From assembly GCA_039566865.1 (NCBI GenBank), contig CM076952.1:14776501-14840500 (forward strand): a stretch of DNA of 64,000 nt, written 5' to 3'. The position numbers were made by a program, and so were the translations under genes. Every line of letters begins with the position of its first letter. Positions within the stretch are counted from its first letter, which is position 1. Shown one piece after another: positions 44,758-56,690 of this stretch. This DNA comes from Aurelia coerulea (lineage: Eukaryota > Cnidaria > Scyphozoa > Semaeostomeae > Ulmaridae). A model generated the notes under the pieces. The model saw only the letters and a program-made list of their open reading frames with translations. It made no database searches and was not told where the DNA came from.

Positions 44758-45990
44758 TCATTATGCTGTAAGGTAAATGGCAATATATCTGAAATACAGG
44801 ACATCAAATTTGGGGTGCCTCAGGGCTCTTGCCTTGGTCCACTCCTATTTTTGATCTATATTAATGACTTGCCGTTTGCCTTACAAAGAACTAAGGTCAC
44901 AATGTATGCAGATGACACAAGCATTTCCTATTCCTCGAAATCTATCTCCGACCTGAGCAATGCTATCAACTCAGATCTTCAGAATCTTTGTTCGTGGCTA
45001 CAGGGAAATAAACTGTCTCTTAATGTCGCAAAGACACAGAGCATGATCCTTGGTACCGCACCCAACCTCAGAAAACTAGATTACAATGATTCAACTAATC
45101 TTCCCACCTTTCAAATAAATGACGAAAAGATTGAATCCACGGGAAAAATTAAATATCTTGGGGTACAAATTGATCCATTACTAAATTGGAAAGAGCAAAT
45201 CAACGTTGCTATTGGTAAGATTTCACGAGGAATAGGAATGCTGAAGTATTCCAAGAAATATCTCTCGTTGGAAACCATCCAAAGGATGTATTTTAGCATA
45301 GTAGACTCGCATTTTAGATATTGTTGCTCTGTTTGGGGTTGTGCAGGTGATACCACACTAAGAAAATTGCAAATGCTGCAAAATCGAGCAGCGCGTGTCG
45401 TTACAAACAGTCCCTTCGATCAATCATCGCTGCCATTAATATCACAACTAGGGTGGTTAACAGTCAAAGAAATGATCGACTTCGAGACAGCTTGTATAGT
45501 ATATAAAGCCTTGAATGGGCTTGCACCCCCTTACATGCAGTCAATGTTTCACAAATTGTCCGATTCTTGCAATCGGACCTTACGTAATACCAGTACTGAC
45601 CTCAGGATTCCACTCTGTAAGACCTCAAATGGGCAGCGGAGCTTTTCGTATCGAGGAGTTACTGTTTGGAACCAGCTGAGCAATGAAATAAAAACTGCTC
45701 CTTCGCTAGCCACTTTCAAAACGAGGCTAAAAGCATTTTTGAAAGATCAAAGAGGCTGATAATCTAATTCAACATTCAGCACATACGTTTGACTTCCGAG
45801 TCCCTTTATTTTTACATATATTTCTTTCTTTTATGTAGGATCTTCAAGTTTATTTGTAATATCATGTATTTAGGTTAGTTATGTTTTTAAGCAGGGCACA
45901 TTGTAAATCAGTTAATTTATATTTACTGAATGTATTTAACCCTGTTAAAATAAATCAAAATGAAAAATCAAATCAAAATGAAAGTTGAAA
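44758..45990 (+). mobile_element. LINE F: 5'-truncated LINE in the MULE arm
   Basis: Open from about 44764 to the stop at 45759: motif B FGVPQGSCLGPLLFLIYIND, motif C VTMYADDTSISYSS, LQGNKLSLNVAKTQSMILG, YLGVQIDPLLNWKEQI, YCCSVWGCAGD, LQNRAARVVTNSPFD and YRGVTVWNQLSNEIK. The coding part has no stop, so it is young. The tail is AAATCAAAATGA repeats. TGAAAGT borders the insert, and the 5' joint carries an extra partial copy of the flank (ACATTCGGCAACCAAA at 44734 and 44749). Same family as LINE G. Confidence 0.85.
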
Positions 45991-46433
45991 TCTTCGAAGC
46001 AAAGGCCAATCCACAAATCTGTCATTTAGATTTTTGATTCATCTCCCCGATTTCAAGAAATTCGACATTTTCTGAAGGTATCGATTTTGGCCTAGTCAAC
46101 AGCAGCCTTTTGGGGAGCCATGATAACTGGAATGTCAATTTTTGCTGCATCCTTTAACTCTGATCCTCCTGTTTGGAGCTAAAACGACAACATGGTGGCC
46201 TAGAAACTCAAAAGCCAGAGCATTTGTTGTTTGGGGGGAAACAAGAGAGTTTACATGTGGTGGATTCATCAATCTGGATCAGCTTAGATGGTATCGAAAT
46301 CAAGGACACATTGCGCAAACTAACGCAGAGTGAACTGTTGATGAAAATCCATGAACAAATACAGGCACCTCTGAAATTCCTTCTGATAATGTGGAAGGGA
46401 AACAAGATTTCAACAGCTGCAAACTTATGGTGC

Positions 46434-47420
46434 ATTCAGCATAGGAATCATTCGTCGTACATAGCCGATTGCTCGTGGCCCATGGTCGAAACCGCCAAAG
46501 CCTCATTTTCACGGACCAATCAGACGGCTAAAAAGCGAGGGAGACAAAAGAAACCCATGCAGATTTTCCTAAATTTTACCTACCTTCATAAAACGCAACC
46601 AGGACAAAAAACTGCTTGAGATTTCCCGAATTTTTGTAGCAATCTACTCTCCAGATGTTTGGGAGTAAAAGTTTGGATGCCGGTTACAATATCTCCAGGA
46701 TTGGTGGAGTTATGGCCACAGACAAACCGACAAGGAACTGAACCTCGAACAATAGAGATTCTGGCCGGGAGACAATATTAATAACAATAGTAATTGTTGT
46801 AAGAACGACCCGAAAACGCCACAATATGTGTTTTCAATTGTTCTTGTTATTGTCTTTCGCTAAATTTTCTTTTATTGAAGATTCAATGCCTCTACGGTTT
46901 CTATGTGAATTGAAAAAGTATACAAAGGCTTGTTCGCGCATTTCAAGTCATGTGGCAATACTCTAGGGAAGTTTCTGTATTGTACTACTTTTTACATTCA
47001 TGGCAAAAGTTTGCTCGTTGCGAAATAACTTATAAAATTCAAAAGGGGTTTTATCAAGAGGCTTTATCACCTGACTTGAAGTGGCGTAAACAGGTCTCGA
47101 CAAGCCTTCGCCGATTTTGTCGATTGGAGAGGCAATAACTCCGCCAATCCTGAAGATATTTTAACCGGCATCCAAACTTGTACTCCCAAACATCTGGAGA
47201 GTAGATTGCTTTAAACAAATTCGGGAAATCTCAAGCAGTTTTTTGTCCTGGTTGCGTTTCATGAAGGTAGGTAAAATTTAGGAAAATCTTCACGGGTTTC
47301 TTTTGTCTCCTTCCCTTTTTAGCCGTCTGATTGGTCCGTGAAAATGAGGCTTTGGCGGTTTCGACCATGGGCCACGAGCAATCGGCTATGTACGACGAAA
47401 GATTCCTATGCTGGTGCATT
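46434..47420. repeat. Foldback family R, inner inverted repeat
   Basis: Arms of about 300 bp: 46434-46740 and 47120-47420, inverted, sharing GCATAGGAATC, TCGTACATAGCCGA, CGGACCAATCAGACGGCTA and CAAACATCTGGAGAGTAGAT. The centre carries AACAATAGTAATTGTTGTAA and is partly palindromic. It lies inside the MULE-like element. Confidence 0.75.
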
Positions 47421-48039
47421 CCATGTAAATTCCACAGGCAAACTTTTTGGAAAAAGAATTGAAGGATAAATGGAAAACTGTAATTTCATTATTGAAATGT
47501 CTGGTGTTGAATATATGGAATGCAGCCCAGCAGCAAACTATTTGTGTGGGGTTAGGTTATCAAAGGGATTTCCTGAGCAATGATTCCTGCAAAATACAGG
47601 AAGAGTTCTGGGAAATATGCTTGTCTGTGTCAAGTGTCCATGAAACTGAATCTTTGTACTGAATCACTAAATCTGAATCTCTGAATAGCAATTATATAGC
47701 TGTACGAGGCTCAGAAATGCTTTCACCATAGGTGTAGGAGACATGGGGGCTGGGGGGCTATTATAGCCCCCAATGTTGGAAAATTTTTGCAAAAATCAGC
47801 CATAATCAGGCAGAAATCCATTTCTTCCCCCATGCTTACGACTCTCATTGTCAAAAACCTTTTCTTCTTTTCCAAAATGTACGTTACTCAAGGAAACCAG
47901 GGGAAACCAGGTTAATCAGTAGGTTTACGACGAAAACTAGGTTTTCCCAAGAAAACATGCTTGTTTGTCATTTTGCAAGAAAAGTGAGGTTTTTCAAGGA
48001 AAACCTAAGATTACAGTAGCAAATATTTGCAGCAATGAA
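47421..48039. other. No gene seen (interior of MULE-like element)
   Basis: AT-rich with a GGGGGCTGGGGGGCTATTAT patch near 47744-47772 that resembles a degraded hAT-type end. Nothing else supportable. Confidence 0.35.
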
Positions 48040-48577
48040 TACAGACGTATCTTTTTTATAAAAAAACTAAGAATTTTGGCCAGCACTGAAAGTTTCTTAA
48101 AATTATCAGATTTTGAGTACTTACAGTTTCTTACGAGTTTCTGGTTCCATAACAATCTTCGTGTTCTCTACCTGCTCCCTTGTGAGCATTTCAAAAGAAG
48201 GTCTTTTCAAGCCTTGCTATAATGTTTAGGCCAGTGGCGGACACTTTGCCAAATGTTGGGGGGCCATGCTATTGTTTCGGTTAAAAGGCATTGTTTGTTT
48301 CTATTGTTTTCGAACAAAATATCTTTGTTCTAGCCAACATTGGGGGGTGATTGCACCCCCTCTCTCCCCCCCAGGTGCCCGCCACTGGTTTAGGCATCAT
48401 TCAAGTACCTTCCAAGTAATATGATTCAGGAAATGAGTGAAAAGAAAGTATAAATTTTTGTAAAGATTTCCTTTTTCAAAATAGATATTTCTTAAGTTAT
48501 CTTTTCACAGTCTGGAGTTTCTTAATTTTTTGACAATCTGAGAGTTGAGTTTCTTATAATGAAAAAATATGTGTATA
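48040..48577. mobile_element. CACATATTTTTT-family MITE with nested hAT MITE
   Basis: Contains GAAAGTTTCTTAAAATTATC and TTGAGTACTTACAGTTTCTT on the left, and GAGTTGAGTTTCTTATAATG followed by AAAAAATATGTG on the right. This is the same set of blocks as the cluster at 60454-62290. Edges approximate. Confidence 0.6.
48232..48387. mobile_element. hAT-type MITE (156 bp)
   Basis: Ends CAGTGGCGGACAC and CAGTGGCGGGCAC (opposite strand), flanked by perfect 8-bp duplications GTTTAGGC (48224-48231, 48388-48395). CAGTGGCGGA is a common hAT terminus. Non-coding. Confidence 0.85.
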
Positions 48578-49693
48578 ATCATCTGGCGCATAAGTTGTAA
48601 ATTCTAATAGAATGGAAATGAAAAGAATTAGATCCTTCAATCTGTAGTGGTATGTCTGCTCTTGTGACACCTGATATATTTTTATTGTGAAGACATACTG
48701 ACATTGATGAAACAGTTGATGATTTGGTGCAAGAAATGTACCCCCAAAAGCATAATTCTGCTTTGTTGTTGAAAGCACAGTTTGTGTTACGTAAGATAGT
48801 CCTAGCAGATTATTATTCAAATTCAAATCTTTCAAGAATTCATATCTGTGTCAAGAGTTGTGAAACACTCTTGACTTTATAAGGATGTAGATGTGCACAA
48901 GGTATGCAATGAACACCACATTTTCAAAGCATGTTTCCTGTTTTTATGCTTTCTGTGACATGGGGTATCATTCTTTTATGTGTGGATGTTCTTGTGATCA
49001 GAATTTGACAATCTCTTGGCAAACAGCAAGTGCACACAACAAGAAATTATATTTCACAATGTGTTGACTCATGTGAAACGAAATGTCAGCTTGCAGTTCC
49101 TTTCTTATAAATTTTTAAAGAATTTTCAGATGTGTACAATAGAGATAGAAGCTCCAATGTCACTCAATCAAACCTCTTGTATAAAGATGTATCTAAAAGG
49201 TTTACTGAAGTCCAATTTGACAAAGCAGGAGTGAAAATTTTGCCAACCAAACAATAACTATTTCAATATACATTGTATATTTGTTCAGCAAAATTTCCAT
49301 CACTTTACTATTGCAAGTGAATTTTGCTCCTGCATTTTACGAGCAGAACTTCCCTGTGATCCATGAGATCCCTTCATTGTCCATTGAAAATCACATCTTA
49401 AAATGAATAACCTGAGTTAAAAGAGGAGATCTCATAGGATTATAAATAGCCTACATTGTATCCGACAATCCAATATGTGACCAAAAATTGCAAAGCCAGA
49501 GAAAATAATTAGCATAATTTGACTTTGCAGGTAAATTCATGATTTCCATTATATTGTATTTGACATTTTCAAAGAAAAACATAGTTTCAATAAATAAAAT
49601 GGCACTTTTGCCCCTCAAAGGGAAGGACAGAAGTGGCACTTGCTTCCCATCCAAACCAGTGTTCCTGATGAGGCACGGACATGATGCATGATC
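48578..49693. other. No gene seen (interior of MULE-like element)
   Basis: AT-rich without recognisable frames or element ends. Confidence 0.4.
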
Positions 49694-49995
49694 CCCGGGG
49701 GGGGGGGGGGGGGGGGGGGTACTTGACTTAAATTTTTACAGGGGTGTGTGCCCATAATAATTTTTCGCTCAAAATGATAACCTGTTCTAGAAAAAATTGG
49801 TGAAAAGTATACTCAAAAACATGAAATTTGACCAAAAAACGACCCGATCAAGCAGAATATTCCCCTTTGGCATGTTTTGACAAATGCTCTAGAAAAATTT
49901 CCTCATTTTCATACCCTGTGCTAGAAAAAATTGGTTAAAGCGATACCCTTAAAAACGGCACATCTCCGTCGGGCAAATACCCTTTTTCCCTTTTA
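49694..49995. mobile_element. G-run MITE, one clear end
   Basis: Starts CCCGGGG with a run of about 24 G, then GTACTTGACTTAAATTTTTA, very like the left end at 4484. The interior repeats CCTGTTCTAGAAAAAATTGG at least three times. The right end is not identifiable, so the limit is approximate. Confidence 0.6.
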
Positions 49996-50938
49996 TCTAC
50001 AGTGTCCCTCCAACAAGCTTCTAGTCCAAAAGTCCAACAAGCATGCTGAGTTTCAAAGCACCAGAGACCACTTTCAATTATGCAAAAATCAGTTGCACTT
50101 TAAATACTGTACAGTACAGTGCCATAAATTGTTTTCTTAGTTTAAGAGTTCTCTGTTTGAATTTTCTTTCATGTTTCAACATTTCTGCCTCTGGTCTGGA
50201 CAAAGGAAATGTTCCATCCATGAAAAAAAGGAGCCTGTCAATTTTTGGTTGTACAACGAAAGGAAACTGTTGTATAAAACTGAGCTCAGTCTCTGTCTCC
50301 CGTTTGTTTGTTCTTGGATTCAGTCTCTGTCCACCTGCATTAGTTTGCACAATATGTCCTTGATTTCGATGCCATCTAGGCTGATCCAGATTGATGAATC
50401 CACCACATGTAAACTCTTGTTTGCCCCCCAAACAACAAATGCTCTGGCTTGTGAGTTTCTAGGCCACCATGTTGTCGTTTTAGCTCCAAACCGGAGGTCA
50501 GAGTCAAAGGTGCAGCAAAAATTGACATTCCAGTTATCATGGCTCCCCAAAATTTTGTGAACCAGGCTGTAAACAAGTTGTTAACTTAGCCCTGTCATTC
50601 ACGTTAAAGAATTTTATACATACATACATACAAGGCTGCTGTTGACTAGGCCAAAATCGATACCTTCAGAAAATGTCGAATTTCTTGAAATCGGGGCGAT
50701 GAATCAAAAATCTAAATGACAGATTTGTGGATTGGCCTTCGCTTCGAAGATTTCAACTTTCACTTTGATTGCCGAATGTACCCCATGAATGCCGCCGAGG
50801 GAATTAGCCCTGCACCCCTCGGCCGCAGCTTCTCCATTGACTTGTAATGGCGCGAGGCTAATTTGCATAAAATCAACAGGGCGGCATTTCGAATGATTTC
50901 AGCCAATCAGAAGATTATTCCGCTCTGTTTCCCAGAGT

Positions 50939-51832
50939 AGAGGTAGAGCAACGAACTCACTCTGGGGACGAGATTGACTATTACCCTCATAGAGCACAGG
51001 AAACAATCGTCTGAGCATGCGCGGCGTTTTGAAAATCTAGCGTTCCCGCTGCTGGCTGTTTCGTCTTGCCAAGAAAAGCTGCGTGTATCAGAGAATAGTG
51101 GCGGGAAAATTCATCCAAGCAACATCGAAGATCTCAAGCCATTAAGCAAAGAGAACTGAGGAGAAAGACAAGCAATCTTTAAAGGTTTTTTTTCAGCTAA
51201 GTTTTGTTGCTATTAATTAGACTGGCTACACAATCTCTGTATGCTCCTTAGAATTGATTTGTCGCTAATACAGAGACTTGTTGCCAAACAGTGTCTGAAA
51301 TCGGACTAACTTGATAGCCTCGTTTTCATAAGCGCTACATGCGTAAAACGCGGACCACGGAATTAATATTTGGTTGTTGTTGCTGCTGTGATCAGTAATC
51401 ATCAAAATGACTCAAGAAAACAACACATTGATACCAAGTTTTATTCATGTGAATTTGAAAGAATTTTAGACAGTTTATGACTCTGACAAAATTGAGCATG
51501 GACAGTGAACATAAATTTGAAATTTCAGAGGAGTTCAGAGTGACCAAAGATAAAGGAATCAAAGATTTGACCAGATTAGGCATTACATCATCATTAACAT
51601 TATCATTAGCAATCAGTTAAGTGGTATCTAAAGTGCAAGGAATTTTCAAAGGAACTGTCCTTTATATTTGCTCCAAGTGATTTGCTGCATCAGATAGACA
51701 ATCTCTCTCCAAGAAAAGTGCCATCTAAATGCATCCTGGTACAAGGTCTGATAATAATGAAGCAGGTATCTTGCTTTAAACAAACCCCTATAGATTAAAG
51801 ATATCAACATCAATGTGATGAAGTAACAAATA
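50939..51832. other. No gene seen
   Basis: AT-rich flank of the MULE-like element. A short ATCATTAACATTATCATTAG patch near 51591 is the only repeat. Confidence 0.4.
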
Positions 51833-52254
51833 CACGTTTTTTTTTTATAAGAAACTGGTTTATAAGAAACTAGTACTACGATGACCAAAAATTTAAGAAA
51901 CTCTAGTACTACGCTCAAGAACAGTTAAGAAACTCTAAAACTTTCTTTCTGTATGTCTCTCTTATTCTATGTCTCTCTAACAAAGGTACATTCGTCTTTT
52001 CTTGACTTTTAACTGCAAAATTGGTAAATTTTTGCCTTGATGTGCATGACTTCTTCTTGATGACAATGTTAATGCAAAATGGAAGCCCTTTCTCGAGAAG
52101 AAGGCTCAACTTCGAACAATGCCGCAATTTTAGGCCCAAAAAAATAAGAAACTGATTAAGAAACTTTTACTACTAAAACACCGAAATTTTCATGCGAAAT
52201 TAAGAAACTTTTAGTACTAAGTGCTGATCCAAGTTTCTTATAAAAAAAAACGTG
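51833..52254. mobile_element. CACG-family MITE, copy 3 (complete)
   Basis: 422 bp, ends CACGTTTTTTTTTTATAAGA and its inverse, flanked by TA (51831-51832, 52255-52256). Inverted relative to copy 2, with which it shares the AATGGAAGCC and GAAGGCTCAACTTCGAAC middle blocks. Confidence 0.8.
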
Positions 52255-52301
52255 TACTTGTTAAATCACAAGCAAAAAATTATGTCACCCTTTCCTTTCC
52301 C

Positions 52302-52351
52302 TATGTGATCCAAACACGGGGGGGGGGGGGGGGGGGGGGTTGGATCACATA
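52302..52351. repeat. Inverted repeat enclosing a 22-G run
   Basis: TATGTGATCCAA (52302-52313) and TTGGATCACATA (52340-52351) are exact inverses around a loop that is almost only G. Possibly an extremely reduced MITE of the G-run kind, or a G-quadruplex-prone hairpin. Confidence 0.7.
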
Positions 52352-52365
52352 AGGAACTTCCATAG

Positions 52366-53179
52366 TAAAAGTACCTGGGAATTTTTAGTCATGTTCACAA
52401 AAAACCATAAATTTTTTTTACTAAAATATCTAAAGATTGTTTCATTTGGCAAATCAAGTGCATTCAAACCAAAACAACTGTTAAGGTGATAAAGTACAAC
52501 AGCCCAACATTGCGAAGTAACATGCTTGCAGTTAGATAATATTAGAAATTGAAATACACGAGCCAAATGTAAACGAAAAAATCACTACTAACCTGAACTT
52601 AGAGTAGGCCTACACCTACACTACACTGCAGTTTTGTACTGACAAATGACACTCACTGCTGTCTTGAAAATGCCTCTCAAGTATTGAAAATGCCTCTCAA
52701 ATGCCTCTCAACAGCATTACATTTTGCCATTTCCTGTTAGAGCACAAACAAATATCTCTTCCCAGTGCCCACTTTATCATGCCAAATGGCTGGCTAAATT
52801 CCTTCAGCTTCATTTGCTTCTGGTCGATCAAGCTGCGACGACGGCGCCGGTCGCCATTGCATTGCTTCTTCTTGAAAAACTCAGACCAAACAGGCCTCTA
52901 CTTCAAAGGGAGGTTTTCCAGTAAAAATAAGTAAAGAGAGGAAAAGTTGATTGGCTACAAAAAAATTTACCATTGTTTTAGCCGAAATGCTCCAATCAGA
53001 TTTACAATTCGGTTTTTCGTTCTGAAAATTCCGATTTGAGACACTCTCTGGCAACTAGTCCCTCATTGAGCTGGCCATCAGCAACAACAACAACAGCGAA
53101 ATCGAGGGACTAGTGTAGCTAGTCTAGCTATTAATATCAATCAGTGTAAGATCTATGTGGGCCTAACTTCGGCATAATT
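52366..53179. other. No gene; CG-rich patch
   Basis: A CG-rich spot (GCGACGACGGCGCCGGTCGC, 52834-52853) stands out from AT-rich flanks and contains an antisense ATG with a very short frame. It could be a promoter-like island, but there is no supporting exon. Confidence 0.35.
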
Positions 53180-54233
53180 CCAACCAATAACAAAATTCAA
53201 CTTTACTTTACCAGCAATATACGGCTTGTTTCAAGCAGAGAACGAAGACAATAGTAATTTGATAGTTTCTTGAAAGGAAAATAAGTTTCTTTAAGGAATA
53301 TGCTGTGGCGTTCGCAACGAAAATGTTATTTTAGTTTTCCGATTTTCGAGCTTTGATATTTTGGGAAGGAACTTGGCCGGGGAGGAAGGGCTTCTCTCAT
53401 CTAGACCACTTGAAATTAAATTCAATTTTACTGGCAATTTGCGGCTTGCTACAGGCAGAGAACAAAGATGATTATAATTTGATCGTTTCTTGAAAGGAAA
53501 ATAAGTTTCTTTAAGGAATATGCTGTGGCGTTCGCAACGAAAATGTTATTTTAGTTTTCCGGATTTCGAGCTTTGATAATTTGGAAAGGAACTCGGTCGA
53601 GGAGGAAGGGCTTCTCTCATCAAGGCCACTAGAAATTAAATTCAACTTTACTGGCAATCTACGTCTTGCTACAGGCAAAGAGCGAAGATGATTGTAATTT
53701 GATAGTTTCTTGAAAGGAAAATAATTTTCTTTAAGGAATATGCAGTGGCCTTCGCAACGAAAATTTATTTTAGTTTTCCGATTTTCGAGCTTTGATATTT
53801 TGGAAAGGAACTCGGCCGGGGAGGAAGGGCTTCTCTCATCAAGACCACTTGAAATTAAATTCAACTTTACTGGCAATCTACGTCTTGCTACAGGCAGAGA
53901 ACGATAATTTCTTGAAAGGAAAATAAGTTTCTTTCAGGAATATGCTATGGCCTGCGCAACGAAATGTTATTTTAGTTTCCGGATTTCGAGCTTGGATAAT
54001 TTGGAAAGGAAGTCGGTCGAGGAGGAAGGGCTTCTCTCATCAAGACCACTAGAAATTAAATTCAACTTTACTGGCAATCTACGGCTTGCTACAGGCAGAG
54101 AACGAAGATAATAGTAATTTGATAATTTCTTGAAAGGAAAATAATTTTCTTTCAGGAATATGCTGTGTCTTTTTTGTATTGAAAACCGTATGATTTTTTA
54201 AAGGAACATTGCATTTAATGAAGGGTTTCTCTC
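53180..54233. repeat. Tandem array, 200-220-bp unit, about five copies
   Basis: Units carry CCACTTGAAATTAAATTCAA, TTTACTGGCAATCTACG, GTTTCTTGAAAGGAAAATAA, AGGAATATGCTGTGG and GGAGGAAGGGCTTCTCTCAT. The last block ends at 53400, 53620, 53839 and 54040, giving unit lengths 220, 219 and about 201. The array resumes after the foldback at 60439. The TTTCTTGAAAGG part resembles the CACATATTTTTT MITE family, so the unit may derive from it. Confidence 0.85.
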
Positions 54234-54394
54234 CTCTAGACCAGGTCAGGTAAGGCCGAAAAGTCGGAGATGTCGGAGATGTCGGAGATGTCGGAGATGT
54301 CGGAGATGTTGGAGCAATTTCTCAAACTTTTTCATCTCTCTCTTTCTCATCTCACTTTTTCATCTTTTTCATTTCATCTCATTTTCAAACTTTT

Positions 54395-56690
54395 TCATTT
54401 CAACTCTGCTGACTTTATAAACGATCTGCTTTTAATTGACTGGAATGGCATTGTCAGTAACAACGATGATGTTAACCTTATCGTTGAACAGTGGACCTCT
54501 TCGTTCTCATTGATTCTTGAGAAACATGCGCCACTTCGCGAAAGACGTGTCTCAGAAAAGTTCTGTCCTTGGCTCACGAAGGATCTTAAGCTTATGTCTG
54601 CTGCTAGAGATAAGCTGAAGAAACAAGCGGTTCGCTCAAACTCTGAAATATTGATGCAAGCCCATCGGCAAATGCGCAACAAAGTTAACAAACTTAACAC
54701 AGAGTCTAAGCGTGAGTATTTTTCAAATAAGATTGCTTCGCATAATGGGGACCTTAAAAACACATGGAAGACCATTAATCTTGTTTTGAACAAAAAATCA
54801 AAAACCACGCAAATCGCATCCCTTGAGGGTTGATGGAAAGCAGGTCTGCGACAATAAAGCCATTGCAGAATCGATGAATGATTTTTTCTGCAATATTGGC
54901 AAAAACCTCAGCGACAAACTGCCACAGACAGAAAACCCCCTTCTTGAAAATAGGTTCTCTGTTAACGAGCATAATTTGCGGTTTGAATTTCAAGCTGTAA
55001 ATATTGCTCAGGTGGAGAAGGTCTTTGGAAAATTCAAAAAGTCCTTGGGTTTTGGCACTGATGGAATTGCCAATCATTTCTTGAAAATTGCGCTTCCTGT
55101 CATCGGTGAATCACTTTGCAACATTTTCAATCTTTCTATAGCAACTGGTGTATTCCCAGACTGTTGGAAGATTGCTAGAGTTGCCCCCATTTTTAAAAGT
55201 GGTCAATCTGATGATCGATCAAATTATAGGCCGATTTCAGTCCTCCCTTTCTTGTCTAGGGTATTTGAAAAATTGGTTTTTAACCAGCTTTATGAGTATC
55301 TAGATAAAAACAAGCTCATATACTATAAACAGTCTGGGTTTAGGTCATTACACTCCACTGTCACTTGTCTGCTGAAGTCTACAAATGACTGGTATGTTAA
55401 CATGGACAAAGGTAGATTCACTGCTACAGTTTTTATTGACTTGAAAAAGGCATTCGATACTGTAGATCACGATATTCTACTCCAAAAGTTAGAAAAGTAT
55501 GGAGTGATTGGCCTTGAACATACCTGGTTTTCGTCCTACCTGAAAAATAGGCGGCAGCTTTGTAGAGTGAATGGGGTAGCCTCAAATATGGAAGAAATAA
55601 AATGTGGAGTTCCTCAAGGCTCTTGCCTTGGGCCCGTTTTGTTCCTCATATACATAAATGATCTGCCGTTTTCTCTTAAAAACAGTGAAGTAACGATGTA
55701 TGCCGATGATACAAGTATATCATATTCTTCTAAGGATATCAACGAGCTTAATGAAACCCTTAACAGTGACTTAGACTCCTTGAAACAGTGGCTTGAAGGT
55801 AATAAGCTGTCTCTGAATGTAATCAAAACACAAGCAATGGTTATAGGCTCTAGGCCTAATATCAAGAAGATATCAGACAAATCAGTACCGACCCCATCTT
55901 TCGCCATTGGCCATTCGCATATTGATGTTGTAGATAATGCGAAATACTTGGGAGTACAACTTGATAAACATCTTGTGTGGGATGAGCATACCAAGGCTTT
56001 ACGTTCAAAGATATCTTGCTCTTTAGGTTTCCTAAAATATGCTAAGAAATTGCTTCCAAAGCATACCCTTAGTCAAATGTATAGAGGTATCGTTGAGCCC
56101 CATTTTCGCTACTGTTGCTCTGTGTGGGGTAGCTGTGGAGACTCTCGCCTGTTGGCGCTACAAAAGTTACAAAATCGTGCTGCGAGAATAGTTACCAACA
56201 GTAGCTATGATGCACTAGCAGCAAACTTGATAAAAGAGCTCAAATGGCCGACAGTCCACGACATGATCAAACAAGAGACGGCTACCATTGTTTTCAAATC
56301 AATAAGTGGTCTCGCGCCCACTTACCTCTCTACTCTATTCACGAGAAACTCGACAAGGGAGATTGTAAATTTGAGAAATTCTGAGACTGACTTGCTTGCT
56401 CCACGAATGAAAACAAGCAATGGCCAAAAAGCATTTTCGTTCCGTGGATCAAAGCTTTGGAATGAGTTGGAGCATGAAGTCAAGCTAGCCCCCTCTCTGT
56501 CTACTTTTAAATGTAGACTGAAATGTAAATAGCTTTTAATTTTTCATTTATTCTAATTTAACATTGTAAATATTCTTTTTATTTTTAATTTTGGTAGTAT
56601 TGTAAGTAGGTTTTTGCCACGGCCCCCTGAAAAGCAGCCACTCTTGGTTGATGGGGCCACTGTGTATAAAGAATTTAAAATGAATCTCTG
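54395..56690 (+). mobile_element. LINE G: nearly intact reverse transcriptase LINE
   Basis: 5'-truncated in the endonuclease-RT linker (ADFINDLLLIDWNGIVSNND at the start), then a complete reverse transcriptase and C-terminal part, and a short 3' UTR ending near AATTTAAAATGAAT. A single-base shift in a G run near 54828 separates the linker frame from the main frame. It is flanked on both sides by the foldback's subrepeats, so it inserted into the arm. Confidence 0.85.
54823..56532 (+). pseudogene. LINE G reverse transcriptase and C-terminus
   Basis: 569 open codons. Motifs in order: LGFGTDGIANHFLKIA, PIFKSGQSDDRSNYRPISVL, YYKQSGFRSLHSTVTCLLK, motif A TVFIDLKKAFDTVDHDIL, motif B KCGVPQGSCLGPVLFLIY, motif C VTMYADDTSISYSSKD, LEGNKLSLNVIKTQAMVIG, NAKYLGVQLDKHLVWDEH, FRYCCSVWGSCGDSRL, QNRAARIVTNSSYDA and FRGSKLWNELEHEVKLAP. 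All catalytic Asp residues are kept. The true start lies upstream in the shifted frame. This is the least damaged reverse transcriptase in the window. Confidence 0.9.

Larger units (their letters stand above)
44567..50929. mobile_element. MULE-like long-TIR element, 9-bp target duplication
   Basis: Ends are AACAGAGCGGAATAATCTTC and its inverse. Both sides carry TCCCAGAGT (44558-44566, 50930-50938), a 9-bp duplication as in Mutator-like elements. The inverted arms are about 590 bp: left 44567-44757 plus 45990-46325, right 50338-50929 with an extra about 80 bp near 50560-50635. LINE F interrupts the left arm. Shared arm blocks include TTCCCTCGGCGGCATTCATG and AAATGTCGAATTTCTTGAAA, inverted. The interior holds a second foldback, a CACATATTTTTT-family MITE, a hAT MITE and a G-run MITE, but no transposase. 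Confidence 0.75.

Noticed and set aside
43248..47419. A 60-residue frame conserved in three foldback copies (43248, 46438 and 47231)
   Set aside because: Differences between copies change amino acids freely and there is no domain; the frame is carried along by the repeated DNA.
50171..50560. A 129-codon plus-strand frame in the right MULE arm
   Set aside because: It is the inverse of left-arm sequence that is open in a different frame, so neither shows coding constraint.
53511..53876. A 121-codon minus-strand frame with an internal protein repeat
   Set aside because: It is the translation of the 220-bp tandem array and contains no domain.
53180..54233. Regular repeats that could suggest a CRISPR array
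   Set aside because: The unit is 200-220 bp without short repeats and unique spacers, in a eukaryotic setting.
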